Shown: in pieces, positions 40,946 to 51,866 of the stretch
How positions within the stretch are numbered: the first letter of the stretch is position 1
How the letters are laid out: every line of letters starts with the position of its first letter
Assembly (NCBI GenBank): GCA_951799405.1
Contig: OX637354.1
Span: 186,001-250,000, forward strand
Source of the DNA: Agapetus fuscipes
Lineage: Eukaryota > Arthropoda > Insecta > Trichoptera > Glossosomatidae
DNA length: 64,000 nucleotides
Reading direction: 5' to 3'
The notes under the pieces: generated by a model
Told to the model about the DNA's origin: nothing
Seen by the model: only the letters and a program-made list of their open reading frames with translations
Databases searched by the model: none
Position numbers and translations under genes: made by a program

Positions 40946-40989
40946 CGATGTAAGGCAGAGAATCTATCATTTTTAATGCAAGTTAAAAA

Positions 40990-41160
40990 TAAATTACTAT
41001 TTACTGTGACTGTCCCTCGCTAGGAGAGGTTAGAGTTACAGATTTGCATCCACTTCTTTCTATCCTTGCATTAATTTCTCAATTCATTCATAACCATCAC
41101 CTTTTTTCATACATTTCATCCATTTACATTTCTTTGCAAGATTCTTCAATCAACCGACAT
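40990..41160 (-). repeat. LJ LINE 3' tail
   Basis: CCACTTCTTTCTATCCTTGC, TTCATTCATAACCATCACC and ACATTTCTTTGCAAGATTC blocks. Confidence 0.6.
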
Positions 41161-42169
41161 CTTTTCCGTCTTCATTTCATTCTTTTCTGGATTAATATTA
41201 TGTCAGTCTTTCGTCATCTAATAGTCTTACAGGTTCGAATCATCTCATCACAAAGTCCGGGTATTTTCAAAGTTAGCTTATGTTACTTTAAACTGATAAA
41301 AAAAACTACCCTCACGATTGGCATAAGTGCGTTCTTTTTTTTCAGTATAGATTCACTATACAAATGTTGAAAATCCCGGGCCTGATATTTTGTTATTGGA
41401 TGCTGAGGAACCTAGTCGCATGCATAGACTATAACGTTTGCTTCCCGAGACAGGAAATCTAATTTGGAATTAAGTGCGGAATCCATTCACCACAAAATGA
41501 TGACATAGTTCTTTCTACTTAAAAAGAAAAACGATGTTCATTCCACTATCAAACATTTTCAAGTAAGAGGAAGAGGTTTTCGAAACATTTTATCGTTCAA
41601 ATACAATGTATAATGCCATTTATGTACTGACGCAAGAGAGGATATACCGTATCACAACTGGGCTCATATCTTTTCTTTGTTCTCATAAATATTTATACAA
41701 AAAATACACCACAAACATATCATTATAATCATTCCAAGAATAGACAATACAAATGAGTGGACAAGACACAAACGTACAAACGCAGGGTTAATCAATCTAA
41801 CTATGAACTACTACTGGTCTGAATTTAATATGATAACTAATATTAAAAAAAGAAGAAGAAAATTCTGACGTCTAATATCATTTTGTCTAACAACTCACAA
41901 GATAAAAGAAGAAGAAGACTTGTCTGACGTCTTATGTATGTCATTTTTTTAGTTGTAAAACTCTCTCGTGTTCCTGTTCTACGACCGTCAACATGTGTTT
42001 GCGGCAGTGAGCCAAATAAATGGCGTGTTGAAATATGTACATCGAGTTTGATGTCTGCGAGTTGTAGTCCTCTCCACTTTTGCCCAGGATTCCTCTCTTC
42101 CCTACCATCCTTTCTGATTCCGACATCCGAACCAGTTTAGACCCTTTTTAGACCAACTACTATTTTCCG
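41161..42169. other. Unique AT-rich DNA with a short local repeat
   Basis: AAGAAGAAGAAAATTCTGAC and a similar AAGAAGAAGACTTGTCTGAC occur at about 41851 and 41911. Nothing else recognised. Confidence 0.35.
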
Positions 42170-42388
42170 TGCATCTTTAATTTAAGTTGCAAAGATATAT
42201 TACATAAAGAATTCATATTCAATGCAAGCAGACACATAAAAGTTCGTGCTTGCACATGCTGCACATGTCTGAAAATAAAACAATCAAAAACACGAATCTC
42301 GCATAAAGATAGACTTGAAACAGGAGTGACATTGGTGACAGTGAATTATTTTTTACGGTTAACCACATACCAACTGCATACGACAAGG
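42170..42388 (-). repeat. R245 copy, internally deleted
   Basis: TTTAATTTAAGTTGCAAAG to GGTTAACCACATACCAAC. Confidence 0.75.
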
Positions 42389-42540
42389 AACAAAAAAAAG
42401 TGCATTATAACCCATACAAAAAATACTTCTGTTTATTTCAGCCATCATTACAGTAACGAATGCAATTACCATACTTTATTCACATAGGTTATCCTGTGCT
42501 AGCATTAAAAAGGCTTTCAGTAACATGACGCTAGAAAACG

Positions 42541-42876
42541 CTACTACACGTATTGTGTAACTGCCTCGTTTACCCTGAAAGGGTCTCATGTGGAACCTAT
42601 TTATTTTTACAGATAAGGTAAATTTCATTGCTGTTTCTGGACAGGTTATTTTTACAGGTATTGGGGCCAGCCTTACGCCAGCCACTTTAGTTTCCCAGCT
42701 CCCTAGGCGGCTGGCACTCATTTCTTGTGAAGGCTGAGTGAACTTTGCCGATTTATTTATTTTGGGAATTTATTTGAAATAAACACCGAAACTGGAAATC
42801 AGACACCCTCGGCGGGATTCGAACCCTAGATCACGGCATAGAATGCAAGCACTCTACCAACTGAGCTATAAAACGG
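42541..42876 (-). repeat. S1 SINE, near full length with internal duplication
   Basis: Tail ACTACACGTATTGTGTAAC to head CAACTGAGCTATAAAACGG. A short segment with ACAGGTTATTTTTACAGG is duplicated inside. Confidence 0.85.
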
Positions 42877-43249
42877 AATTACGATGTGGATTAGATGTAA
42901 GTCCAGCCAGGTTGATAAGTCCACAGTGACGCCACACCCCGAACACTAAAGTGCAAAATGTCACACCGCGCCGGATCAAGAGCAGAAAGCTGACACAGAG
43001 AGAGACGCACTTATCCAGCGGGTAGTGAGCCAGACAAGGACGCGCGCACTCGGCCGACCTAACCTTTGGACCAGTTCTGAAGCGTATGTATGTATGAATG
43101 TATTCAAATGTCACATGATGATGATGATGATGATAGCTAGTGGGCGCACTGCCAAGATATCGGCGAAGGCGCGGTGCGTGGGCAGGAACACATAGTCCCC
43201 TCAGTGCTTGTAAGACGTATCTACCACATGATTCACAGATTGTCGGTGT
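42877..43249. other. Unique DNA with a (GAT)n run
   Basis: (GAT)n at about 43116-43134. Moderately GC-rich. The minus-strand open frame across it has no support. Confidence 0.35.
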
Positions 43250-43510
43250 TAAGGCCAAGGGGGCCAAGTGGGCTGATCTTTCTAGCGTGTTTGGAATAGA
43301 ACAACGTTGGTTCGATCCCCGCCTGGGTTATTTGACCATAACTTTGACCCTGGTTCAACAGATGTTATTGGGTAATTATTAATTAATAATTCAGAAAAAT
43401 AAACAAAAATGAATTATTAATTGATGATATTAATACCTGTTTCTGGCCATACAGAATAGGTTGGTAAATTGCATTCCTCTTCACAATTCTATTTTTTAAA
43501 TATAAAAAAA
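43250..43510 (+). repeat. S3 SINE, copy 1
   Basis: tRNA-like head with GGGCCAAGTGGGCTGATC and box B GGTTCGATCCCCGCC, a body with TAATTAATAATTCAG and a tail GGTAAATTGCATTCCTCTTC. Confidence 0.85.
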
Positions 43511-43514
43511 AGAC

Positions 43515-43733
43515 TTGTTGACTTATAGGTTGGTAAGAAGCTGACCCCCTGTGCTGTAAAAAATGGTTCACAGCCGGTTGCAGGGAAAGGCGGCAGGAGT
43601 TACATGGTTTATGTTCATGCGAGGTGTTGTTTTATTTGTACGCACACACGCAGAATGTGAAGGCGCAAACTTTCTAGTGCCATTTAATATGAGCCCTAAA
43701 TGTTATCATATTTTTGCAGCTTAGATTATAGAT
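43515..43733 (+). repeat. R245 copy
   Basis: TTGACTTATAGGTTGGTAAG to GCAGCTTAGATTATAGATTC, with an internal deletion after AATGGTTCAC. Confidence 0.8.
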
Positions 43734-43767
43734 TCAAAGATGACCTTTCAATGTAATTTCTTGTCTA

Positions 43768-43955
43768 TGTTCCTTAACTTACAAGTTGATATGCGGCTGA
43801 CCACACATGCTGTACAAAAGGTTCACGTTGCCAATACCACCCCTGTTTCAGAGAAGGTCTGCAGGAGTTGCAGTGTGTGTGCTCATTTGAGAATCGGATT
43901 TTAATGTTGTATATGTTTGAGATGTACTTAATACAGCGGATATTTTTTAGTTTGT
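43768..43955 (+). repeat. R245 copy, 3' part lost
   Basis: GTTCCTTAACTTACAAGTTG to a decayed body near ATGTTGTATATGTTTGAG. Confidence 0.7.
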
Positions 43956-44181
43956 GCATGCATTTATTGCTTCGGATTCCATTGGCGTACCGTGGGCGTC
44001 CCCCCTACACCCCCCCCCCCCCCTAATCCATGTCCCGGTCACGCCCTTGACCTTTAGATGTCTTTGTATCATGACATTAGTGCCTGTATTGTATATAACA
44101 TATTATTATATCTGCAGTCATTACTTTGCATGCCCACATGTATATTACAGCACGCACAAATGCAGTGCTTCAAATATCTAT
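43956..44181. other. Unique DNA with a poly-C run
   Basis: A run of about 14 C lies at about 44012-44025. Nothing else recognised. Confidence 0.35.
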
Positions 44182-44224
44182 AAACGCAAAAACGCAACTA
44201 AGCTACACACATAGCGTAACTTTT

Positions 44225-44576
44225 TTTAAGTAGATTTGTGAAGAGGAATGCTATTCTGTCTAGCCAGAAACTTATCTAATCTAAGTTGCAAATATATGTA
44301 ACATTGGCGATTCACATTATATGCATTTTCACAAGCAAGCACGTTTAAGTTTGCGCTTGTACATGCCGCATATAAACCTACAACATAAAAACACAGAAAC
44401 AGGTATAAATATCATCAATTAATAATTCATTATGGTATATTTAAATAAATTCTAAATTAATAATTATCTACCCAATGACATCTGTTGAACCAGGGTCAAA
44501 GTTATGTTTAATGGACCCAGGCGGGGATCGAACCAGTGTTAATCTATTCCAAATACCCTCGACCATAACACCGACA
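44225..44576 (-). repeat. S3 SINE, copy 2, split by R245
   Basis: Tail AAGTAGATTTGTGAAGAGG to head GGCGGGGATCGAACCAGTG (box B in reverse). It is interrupted at 44272-44393. Confidence 0.85.
44272..44393 (-). repeat. R245 copy, 5' truncated, inside S3
   Basis: Only the 3' half of R245 with its tail (TTATCTAATCTAAGTTGC). It is flanked by CAGAAAC at 44265-44271 and 44394-44400, a 7-bp target duplication. Confidence 0.88.
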
Positions 44577-44921
44577 GCCTTCTTACCGCTTTATCCCCAA
44601 AAAGTTTCGCATGTGGCGAGTGGAACCTTTTTAGTTTTACAGGTAAGGAGACAGGCCTTAAGCCAACCACTTCAGTTAAAGTGCAGGTTTCCCAGCTCCC
44701 GAGGGGGCTGGTACTCATTTATTGTGAAAGCTGAGTATTTTTGCTGACATTTTTATTTTGGGGCTTGAAATAAACATCGAAATGGGAAATCGTTTTTGAC
44801 ACACCACGGTGGTATTCGAACTCGAGCTCTCGGCATGGAATGCAAGCACTCTACCAGCTGAGCTATCGACCCAATATATTTATGTCAATATAACAAACAA
44901 TTATACTTTTGGTTTTCCTTT

Positions 44922-45170
44922 CAATCTAAGTTGGAAACATATATATATTCCATTTAAGATTCATATGAAATGCATTTCTATCAACAGATACGTAAAAGTT
45001 CACGCTTGAACATGTTGCATGTGAACCTACAACACAAAAAAGCCAAATCTCAAATGAACATAAGCACTGAAACTCTTGCCGACCTTCCCTGAAACAGCGG
45101 TGACATTGGCAAAGTGATCCCTTTATTTTACATAATGGGTGGTCAACCGCATACCAACCTATAAGTCATG
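44922..45170 (-). repeat. R245 copy, full length
   Basis: CAATCTAAGTTGGAAAC to ACCAACCTATAAGTCATGG. Confidence 0.88.
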
Positions 45171-45824
45171 GTAATAAAATAAAAATAATATTTTACAGAA
45201 ATGAAAAATGAACTGATTCTTACAAGCAATGCGTACATTTTTTTGGTTTTTTTGAAATAGGAATTAAAAAAACAATCCAAACAATAATCGTTTGTATTCA
45301 GAGACATAATGATCGTCACTAAGCCTCCGTCCCCATACAGTGTTCCCACGGATCATGTAAACTAGCCTGCCACGCTGGTCGCCCATGTGAACGGGATATT
45401 TCGGCTGCTTCCCCCCGCGCTTCTCACTTCTCTGCTCTACCCGTGACTTGCTCGGCCTTCCTCCGCCACGCTCCCAGCCCGCCGATCAAACTCTACGCCC
45501 AGTAGCTGAATTACAGTGCGGCCGACACAGCTCGGCGTATGTATAATCGAAAAGCAAAAATTGGATCCACTCCTTGCATAAAAACAAACGCACATTTGAA
45601 CTTGGAAAGAAACATTCTTGATTCAAATGCAGCACAAATGAGGCACTGCAGTATTTTCAATGTTCTAAATTTGACTAAAATGAAAATTTTGTTTAAAATC
45701 TCCAAGAAAGTAAGAAAAGCGGCTTCTCAAGGATGGTGGTGTTAGAAGTTAAATAGACACCGTTTTGACTCAACAAATTTCGCTAGTAAATATTTAGTAA
45801 TTACTTAGCACATTTTTTTGTTTT
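45171..45824. other. Unique DNA with a GC-rich island
   Basis: 45350-45540 is markedly GC- and C-rich (GCTTCCCCCCGCGCTTCTC) in AT-rich surroundings. No splice-bounded frame was recognised. Confidence 0.35.
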
Positions 45825-46070
45825 TTTTTTTAAGTAGATTTGTGAAGAAGAATGCAATTCACCAACCTATTCTGCCTGGCCAGAAACAGGTATTAATATC
45901 ATCAATTAATAATTTATTATTGTTTATTTTAATTAATTACTATTAATTAAAAATTACCCAATAACATATGTTGAACAAGGGTCAAAGTTATGGTCAAATG
46001 ACCGAGGCGGGGATCGAACCAACGTTGTTCTATTCCAAACACGCTAGAAGGATAAGCCATTTAAAGATGT
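45825..46070 (-). repeat. S3 SINE, copy 3
   Basis: AGATTTGTGAAGAAGAATGC to GGCGGGGATCGAACCAACG and TCCAAACACGCTAGAAGG. Confidence 0.85.
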
Positions 46071-46726
46071 CGTCGTCTGGTCACAGACAACAGCTGTTTG
46101 TGTGGATACATCAAGTTTTCTGCCTTAAATATTTTGTTTTGTGTTCCACAGTGACTTGTTTCAAAGCTTTTAAGTAAATGACGTCGTTGCTATTTTTAAA
46201 GTTTGGGACTGTGATCGACATTTCAGGCCCATTCGGCTTTTAAATAACTCCTACTCGAGCACCACACTACCAATAATTCGATTCTTTAGTCTATTGAAAG
46301 AACTGCAAAATACGTGGACGTAGCTCACGTATTTTGAAGTAGCGTTTTTGTTTGTGTTTTATCGCCAACTTATTTGCGTACAACTCTAAATCCGATGTTA
46401 ATTATAAGCAGCCTCTTATAAAAGTTGACATTGGTGGCCTTTCGGCCAAAAGGTCGTTTCCCACAGTCGGAGGAGGTAGCATTGGCCTGCGGGTCCGGGC
46501 GCCAATTAAAACATAACTCAGCAGCTTGCCGCTCATTTGTTTATGCTAATCAGGCGACACTTTACGGAGCTCTTTTCAGGTTAAGCGACGACATCCTGGA
46601 AGTCGTTAATGAATTTCGGTAAAAGTTCAAATATTTAAATTTATTTTATCTTTACGATGTCAGCTTTGATGCGAAAGAAAGTATAGGCCAAGCTCCGATA
46701 GACCACGGCAGCATTTCCTGCTTATC
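46071..46726. other. Unique block; possible conserved non-coding element
   Basis: 46410-46640 has balanced composition, no match to any repeat family here, homeodomain/POU-like cores (CAATTAAAAC, TTTATGCTAATCAG) and a short hairpin at about 46311-46340 (AAAATACGTG/CACGTATTTT). Regulatory function is only a guess. Confidence 0.3.
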
Positions 46727-46800
46727 ATTTCTTGTAAAGACTGAGTAAGCCTTGCCGGTATTACTATTTGTAAAGTTGAAGGGTTTGCATATAAACATTG
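46727..46800 (-). repeat. S1 SINE fragment
   Basis: CATTTCTTGTAAAGACTGAG and CCTTGCCGGTATTACTA. Confidence 0.6.
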
Positions 46801-46821
46801 CGAAGATTTTAAATTAATAAT

Positions 46822-47083
46822 GTAAACGCAACTAAGCTACACATATAGTGTAACTTCTTGCCTGCGTTATCCCCGAAGGGGTCGCATGTGGCGCTTCGGG
46901 ACCTATTTATTTTTACAGGTAAGGGGGCCGGCCTCACACCAACCACTTTCAGTTGAAGTGGGGGTTTCCCAGCTCCCGGGGGGGCTGGTTCTCATTTCTT
47001 GTGAAGGCTGAGTAAACCTTTTGAGATCGAACCCTTGCTCTCGGCATGGAATGCAAGCATTCTACCAATTGAGCTATCGACCT
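46822..47083 (-). repeat. S1 half of an S2-S1 composite SINE
   Basis: Full S1 tail to ATTGAGCTATCGACC, with the same internal deletion as 40199-40466 (CCTTTTGAGATCGAACCC). It joins S2 through TTTTT. Confidence 0.88.
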
Positions 47084-47320
47084 TTTTACGAGCTTGATCG
47101 TCGTCGCTACAAAGCGCCAAATCACAAGCAAGACCCAGTTGCTGTAAGGCTGGATGGACCTTTGGTGACCGGTCATTGGTAAAGGTTTATGAATTTTTCA
47201 ATCCGGCGAAGAGCAAATTTGAAAATATAAATGGTATATTTTTTGTGCTCCGCCGGGAATCGAACCCACAACCTTCCCATTCAGAGTCCGCAGTGTTACC
47301 ACTGAGCTACGGACCGGTCA
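47084..47320 (-). repeat. S2 half of an S2-S1 composite SINE
   Basis: ACGAGCTTGATCGTCGTCG to GAGCTACGGACCGGTC. The junction ACCTTTTTACGAGCTTG is the reverse of that at 40190-40205. Confidence 0.88.
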
Positions 47321-47454
47321 AGGTAAAAAAAGTTTTTCTTCATGAGTTGATTTATTTCCTCGAGCACTTTCGATGTTATCACATCAGGTCCTCTTGAGGT
47401 CCCCAAGCTCCGATAGCCCATGGCAGCATGTCCTACATATTATTTCTAATAACC

Positions 47455-47590
47455 CCCCAACTGAGATGGTTGGACGACATCAAGGGAACTGCAGGCAGAG
47501 GATGGCTGAACACAGCAGCCGGTAGACAAACATAGAGAGGATTGGAGGAGGCCTACGTCCAGGATTGAACTGAGAAAGGCTGAGGAAAAA
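47455..47590 (+). pseudogene. LM LINE C-terminal tail, copy 2
   Basis: The plus strand encodes a WLDDIKGTAGRGWLNTAAGR-like peptide with stops. Nearly the same DNA as 39061-39215. Confidence 0.75.
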
Positions 47591-47599
47591 GGAAGAAGA

Positions 47600-47746
47600 G
47601 TTCTTGTAAAGACTGTTTAAACTTTACTATTTTAAGTTTAAAATAAACACCGAAACGGAAAAGAATTTAAGACACTCTCGTTGGGGAGCTAACCTTAGCC
47701 TTGTGGCAAAGAATGCAAGCATTTCACCAACTGAACTATCTGCCGG
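47600..47746 (-). repeat. S1 SINE fragment, decayed
   Basis: AAATAAACACCGAAACGG and AGAATGCAAGCATTTCACC. Confidence 0.65.
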
Positions 47747-47779
47747 AGAGAAGAGTACATTTATAAAATTCAATTTAAA

Positions 47780-47837
47780 AATTTTGGCCGGAAATCGAAC
47801 CCACAACCTTCCGAGTCCAAAGAGTTAACCGACCGGT
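47780..47837 (-). repeat. S2 SINE head fragment
   Basis: GGAAATCGAACCCACAACC to TTAACCGACCGG. Confidence 0.6.
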
Positions 47838-48435
47838 ATGAGTTGACCAGTAAACATAAAAAAAAATAGCTTTCCCGCGTATATATTTTGTATAATTTAA
47901 TCCAAAAACAATTTCAAATTCCATCCGTTCCCCAAATCATTATGTTTAAGGCCTCCCCCTCGCGGGGCTACCGTTTCAAAACAAGAAATAATAATACAGA
48001 CCTCTAATAAATATAAAAAAAAACCCGCTCCGGGAATCAAATCGTGACCCCAGAGCTAAATCACATTAATTGGTTCGATCGCAAACGTCCGTCCACGTAC
48101 TAAATAATACCAAAATACCTGTTCTCAGACCTCTACCACATGCCTGCAAGAATCCACCTTCAAACTAAAACGCAGCGTTTACTAAATAATGAATGGAGTC
48201 TAAAATAGCGCACCTGATGAGCGTTTTACTTTCCATGCATTTTATACTCAGAGATTAATCGTGATGTTTTATGCTTAGGGTACTTCGTCCGAGAAGTATT
48301 TTAGATACAAAATACCTCGCCCTAATCAATACTATTATACCTGATACTATTAATTTCCTTATTTTACCGTATGCTTAATGCCGTCATCCTTTAATTTGAC
48401 TTTATTATTTTAATGCTAGTGTGCACCCTTAAAAT
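47838..48435. other. No feature recognised
   Basis: Unique AT-rich spacer. A possible tRNA-like box B (GGGAATCAAATC reversed) at about 48034 is too weak to call. Confidence 0.35.
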
Positions 48436-48439
48436 AACA

Positions 48440-48625
48440 GGGTTCCATGATAGAATGACACAAGTAACGAAACAAAATATGACATAACGACACATGACAT
48501 AACCGCATATAACAGAACAACACAGTGACAAAACGACACATGACAGAACATCACGATTACACTACATTATATGAAAAAAAATCACAGGAAAGTACATCAC
48601 AAGACAAAGCACTATTTACCTAAAA
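48440..48625 (+). mobile_element. Foldback-like element F, copy 3, one arm
   Basis: Units such as GTGACAAAACGACACATG repeated about nine times with drift. The right arm is absent or replaced by the next block. Confidence 0.55.
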
Positions 48626-48631
48626 CAGAAC

Positions 48632-48790
48632 TGAAGTGCCATTAAAAAAAAGTAGCCCTTAAATGTTAACAAAAAACAATTTAATGAGAAAAAGTAGCCC
48701 TAAAATGTTGACAAAATACATATTAATGAGAAATTGAAGATGCCTTTTTAGGCGAAAACGTTTGACAAAGTGAAAAGAATATAAAAGTGA
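48632..48790 (+). mobile_element. PLE-type hammerhead-like block with tandem repeat
   Basis: Two about 45-bp direct repeats (AAAGTAGCCC at about 48641 and 48691) lead into TTGAAGATGCC (48734) - loop - GGCGAAAAC, the same core arrangement as the PLE junction motif. Confidence 0.45.
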
Positions 48791-48921
48791 ATTTAAACTG
48801 CGTTTTATTTAATTAATATACAATGGACTTTCACTGTGTAAACCACCAAACCCTTAAAAATATAAGAAATTGAAGAGTTGACGTCCTCTTAAGCGAATGC
48901 ACCCCTAACCAAACTATGTTT

Positions 48922-49200
48922 CGGCAACAGGTTAGAATGGCACAGTCACAAAACGACACATAAAATAACGTCACATGACAGAACGACACAATGACAAAAC
49001 AACACAGAAAATACATCAATATGATAAAATAACACAAGGACAAACCATCACATACCAAAAACAGAAAATTCCATTCCATGAAAAAACATCACAAACGCTG
49101 TTTATGGTATTATCTGTTTTAGTTGATGTTTTATCTTGTGATGTTTTGTCATTGTGATGTATGTTCCTGTGTTGCTCTGTCCTGTCACCATTCTGGGTCT
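48922..49200. mobile_element. Foldback-like element F, copy 4, both arms
   Basis: The left arm starts GGTTAGAATGGCACAGTCAC with TGACA...ACACA units. The right arm (49120-49195) is the reversed units ending near CCTGTCACCATTCTGG. Hairpin architecture. Confidence 0.6.
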
Positions 49201-49404
49201 CGTGGACCGGTTTCAGGATTTAGACTTCCCACTCACAATCAGAGTGATACCGTAGACTAAAGGCCATGATAAGGTTAATACACTCAACACTAGTATCTGT
49301 AACACAAAATAACGCGCGCTGATTAATAATTAAGCATAGCTTTTGTTTGAAACACACCCCAAGGACGCTCTGTTAGCCAAGTCGTAGTAACAGAATACAG
49401 ACAA

Positions 49405-49655
49405 CTAATTAACTAATGTCGGTGCTATGGCCACGGCGGTCAAGACGCTTGTTCAGCTAGCTTATTTGGTTCAGATAACGTTGGTTCGAGCCACGGATGG
49501 CCCCTTTGACCATAACATTGACCCTGGTTCAGATGTCGTTGCATGCACACAAGCTTCTGCTTTCGCATGAAGACAACTGGCCAGGCAAAAAAGGTTGGTG
49601 AATTGCATTCCTCTTCACAAATTTATTTAAAAAAAAAAAAAAAAAATGTTTTTGA
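49405..49655 (+). repeat. S3 SINE, copy 4
   Basis: GTGCTATGGCCACGGCGG, GTTGGTTCGAGCCACGG and tail TGGTGAATTGCATTCCTC, ending in an A-run. Confidence 0.82.
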
Positions 49656-49767
49656 GACTTCACAAACATAAAAATTGTAACATTCCAAATTGAATATTTA
49701 AAAATAAAAAATTAATTAAACTTTTTGTTTACAACATTGTCATTCCACTAAATATTTAGTGTAATAT

Positions 49768-50015
49768 GAGGTTGGTTGGTATGAGGCTGACCCCCTATGC
49801 TGCACAAACTTGATTCACTTTTGCCAATGCCACCCCGTTTCAGGGAAGGGAAGAAAAAGAAGAAAAAAGAGTTTATGAATGTGTGAGTTTTGGCTAACAT
49901 ATTTTGTATGTAGACACGCAGCATGTGTAAGTGCGAAGTAACATGTAACTGCTTTTGGGCATGCATTAAATATGAGACTTAAATGTTAATTTATCTTTGC
50001 AACTTACATATTAGA
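49768..50015 (+). repeat. R245 copy
   Basis: GAGGTTGGTTGGTATGAGG to TTGCAACTTACATATTAG. Confidence 0.82.
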
Positions 50016-50319
50016 TTATTTAACAGCTAATAACTGAGGTGGCGTTTTTTTTCAGTTTGAAGAGAAATAGACATTAGATAGCAACGAAGAGGAAAGCGCG
50101 AAACCTCAGGAGTACTGTTCCCAGAATAAAAAATGCAAACAGTGCCATTCACAAAATATCATTTGATCCATGGCTGATCTACGGATCGTCGATTTTACGT
50201 ACGGAAAATTAATTTTAGACTGCGGATGAACCATGTCTTTGCTGCTTTTAATAAAACAGAAAGAATTTTCGATTTTGTTGTAAAAAATAAAGATGCTCTA
50301 CATCATTTTTATCCACAAT
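50016..50319. other. No feature recognised
   Basis: Unique spacer. Confidence 0.35.
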
Positions 50320-50540
50320 TATTATCACTCTGTATACCGCTAAGGACGGCCAAAGCCTTTGCACATCTACCCTTGCATAACTCTTTCAATTCAATCATAT
50401 CCATTACCTCTTTCACACATTCCCTTCGCTTTGAATCACAATTACTCATTCTTGTCATTTTTTCCATATTATTCATTGTGATTTTCACATTCATTTTTCC
50501 ACAATTTCTGTTCAAACCTTTATTTTCCAGTCATTCCTTC
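50320..50540 (-). pseudogene. LJ LINE C-terminal tail
   Basis: The minus strand reads CVKEVMDMIELKELCKGR, matching the LJ terminus VMDMNELKEVCK. The 3' end is decayed. Confidence 0.7.
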
Positions 50541-50800
50541 CTTCTTTGACATTGTTCAGTTCTTGTAAGTGTACACTCGAGTGACACACGCCTTTATGTT
50601 TGCAGGTTGTCTTTATAGTTATAAATTATAGCAAGTACTGATAGATGGCATGAGCTGTCACTAGATATATAAGTAATGTGTATATGTGTGTACGGTCAGT
50701 CTAAGGCGTGGACGGAATACCAAGCTACCTGAGAACTACTGAGGAACCAAATACAACCAGGAGAGGAATAGGATTACACCTTAAAACAATCATCATCATA
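50541..50800. other. Unclassified, possibly LTR-derived
   Basis: Contains a sharply bounded-looking block (CTCGAGTGACACACGCC to GGAATAGGATTACACC) without relatives in the window. Only a guess. Confidence 0.2.
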
Positions 50801-51415
50801 AATAAACGCAACTAAGCTACACATAAGTCTTACTTCTTGCTGCGTTATCCTCAAATAGTTTCGGATGTGACGAGTAGAAAATATTTATTTTTAAAGGTAA
50901 CGGGGCCGCCCTTACGTCAACTACTTCAATGGAAGTGTAAACCTTGCCGGTATTTTATTTTGGCGTTTTGAAATCATCACTGAAACGGGAAATCATTTCT
51001 GATGCAACGCAACTCGCAACTAAGCTACACATATAGTGTAACTTCTTGCCGCGTTATCCCCAAAGGGGTCGCATGTGGCGAGTTGAACCTATTTATGTTT
51101 ACAGGTAAGGGGGCCGGCATTACGCCAACCACTTCAGTTGAAGTGGAGGTTTTCCCAGCTCCCGAGAGTGCTGGTACTCATTTCTTGTGAAGGCTTAGTA
51201 AACCTTGCCGGTATTTTATATTGGGGTTTGAAATAAACACCGAAACGGTAAATAATTTCTGACACCCTCGGTGGGATTCAAACCCGAGCTTTCGGCATGG
51301 AATGCAAGCACTCTACCACCTGAGCTATCGACCGGACGATGCGCTCGGTGGGATTCGAACCCGAGTTCACGGCATGGAATGCAAGCACTCTGCAAACTGA
51401 GATATAGTTCGGATA
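50801..51415 (-). repeat. S1 SINE split by another S1
   Basis: The outer S1 occupies 50801-51005 (tail and body) and 51338-51415 (tRNA-like head). GATGC flanks the inserted S1 at 51001-51005 and 51338-51342. Confidence 0.82.
51006..51337 (-). repeat. S1 SINE inserted in an S1
   Basis: A complete S1 from ACGCAACTCGCAACTAAGC to GAGCTATCGACCGGAC. Confidence 0.88.
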
Positions 51416-51479
51416 AAGAAATATAAACATTAGGATAATTTATTTGCTGTTTTTGTGCGTAACTTTTTTAAGTTCCGAA

Positions 51480-51600
51480 TGAGAAAACGAAATGTAAGCA
51501 GAAGAAAAAATAAGAAATTGAAAAAAGAGCTATAAACCACAGTCAAAACCTGAAAAAACAATATCAATTATCTAAATCCGACCGTGAAATCCTAACAATA
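51480..51600 (+). repeat. Repeat E, copy 2, partial
   Basis: AGCTATAAACCACAGTC to TCCGACCGTGAAATCC. Confidence 0.5.
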
Positions 51601-51619
51601 CTTCTCCTATTATCCTTCT

Positions 51620-51866
51620 AATCTATAATCTAAACTGCAAGGATATATTAACATTTAAGGCTCATATTAAATGCATGCCTACAGACAGGCACACGTAGGT
51701 TCGCGCCTACACATTCTGCATGTGTGCATACAAATAAAGAAAACCTCACATGGACATAAACCTTGCAACTCCTGCCGCCATTCCCTGAACCGGGGTGGCA
51801 TTGGCAAAAGTGACCCGATTTTTACAGCACGGGTGGTCAGCCTCGTACCAACCTATCAGTCAAGGA
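51620..51866 (-). repeat. R245 copy, full length
   Basis: AATCTATAATCTAAACTGC to CAACCTATCAGTCAAGG. Confidence 0.88.

Larger units (their letters stand above)
44182..44873 (-). repeat. S1 SINE split by S3
   Basis: The S1 tail lies at 44182-44224 and its body and head at 44577-44873 (GAGCTATCGACCC). The 352 bp between is an S3 copy. The S1 reads continuously once S3 is removed. Confidence 0.85.

Noticed and set aside
42866..43267. 133-codon minus-strand ORF with a His run
   Set aside because: The His run comes from a (GAT)n microsatellite and the frame overlaps an S3 head. No splice sites or domain.
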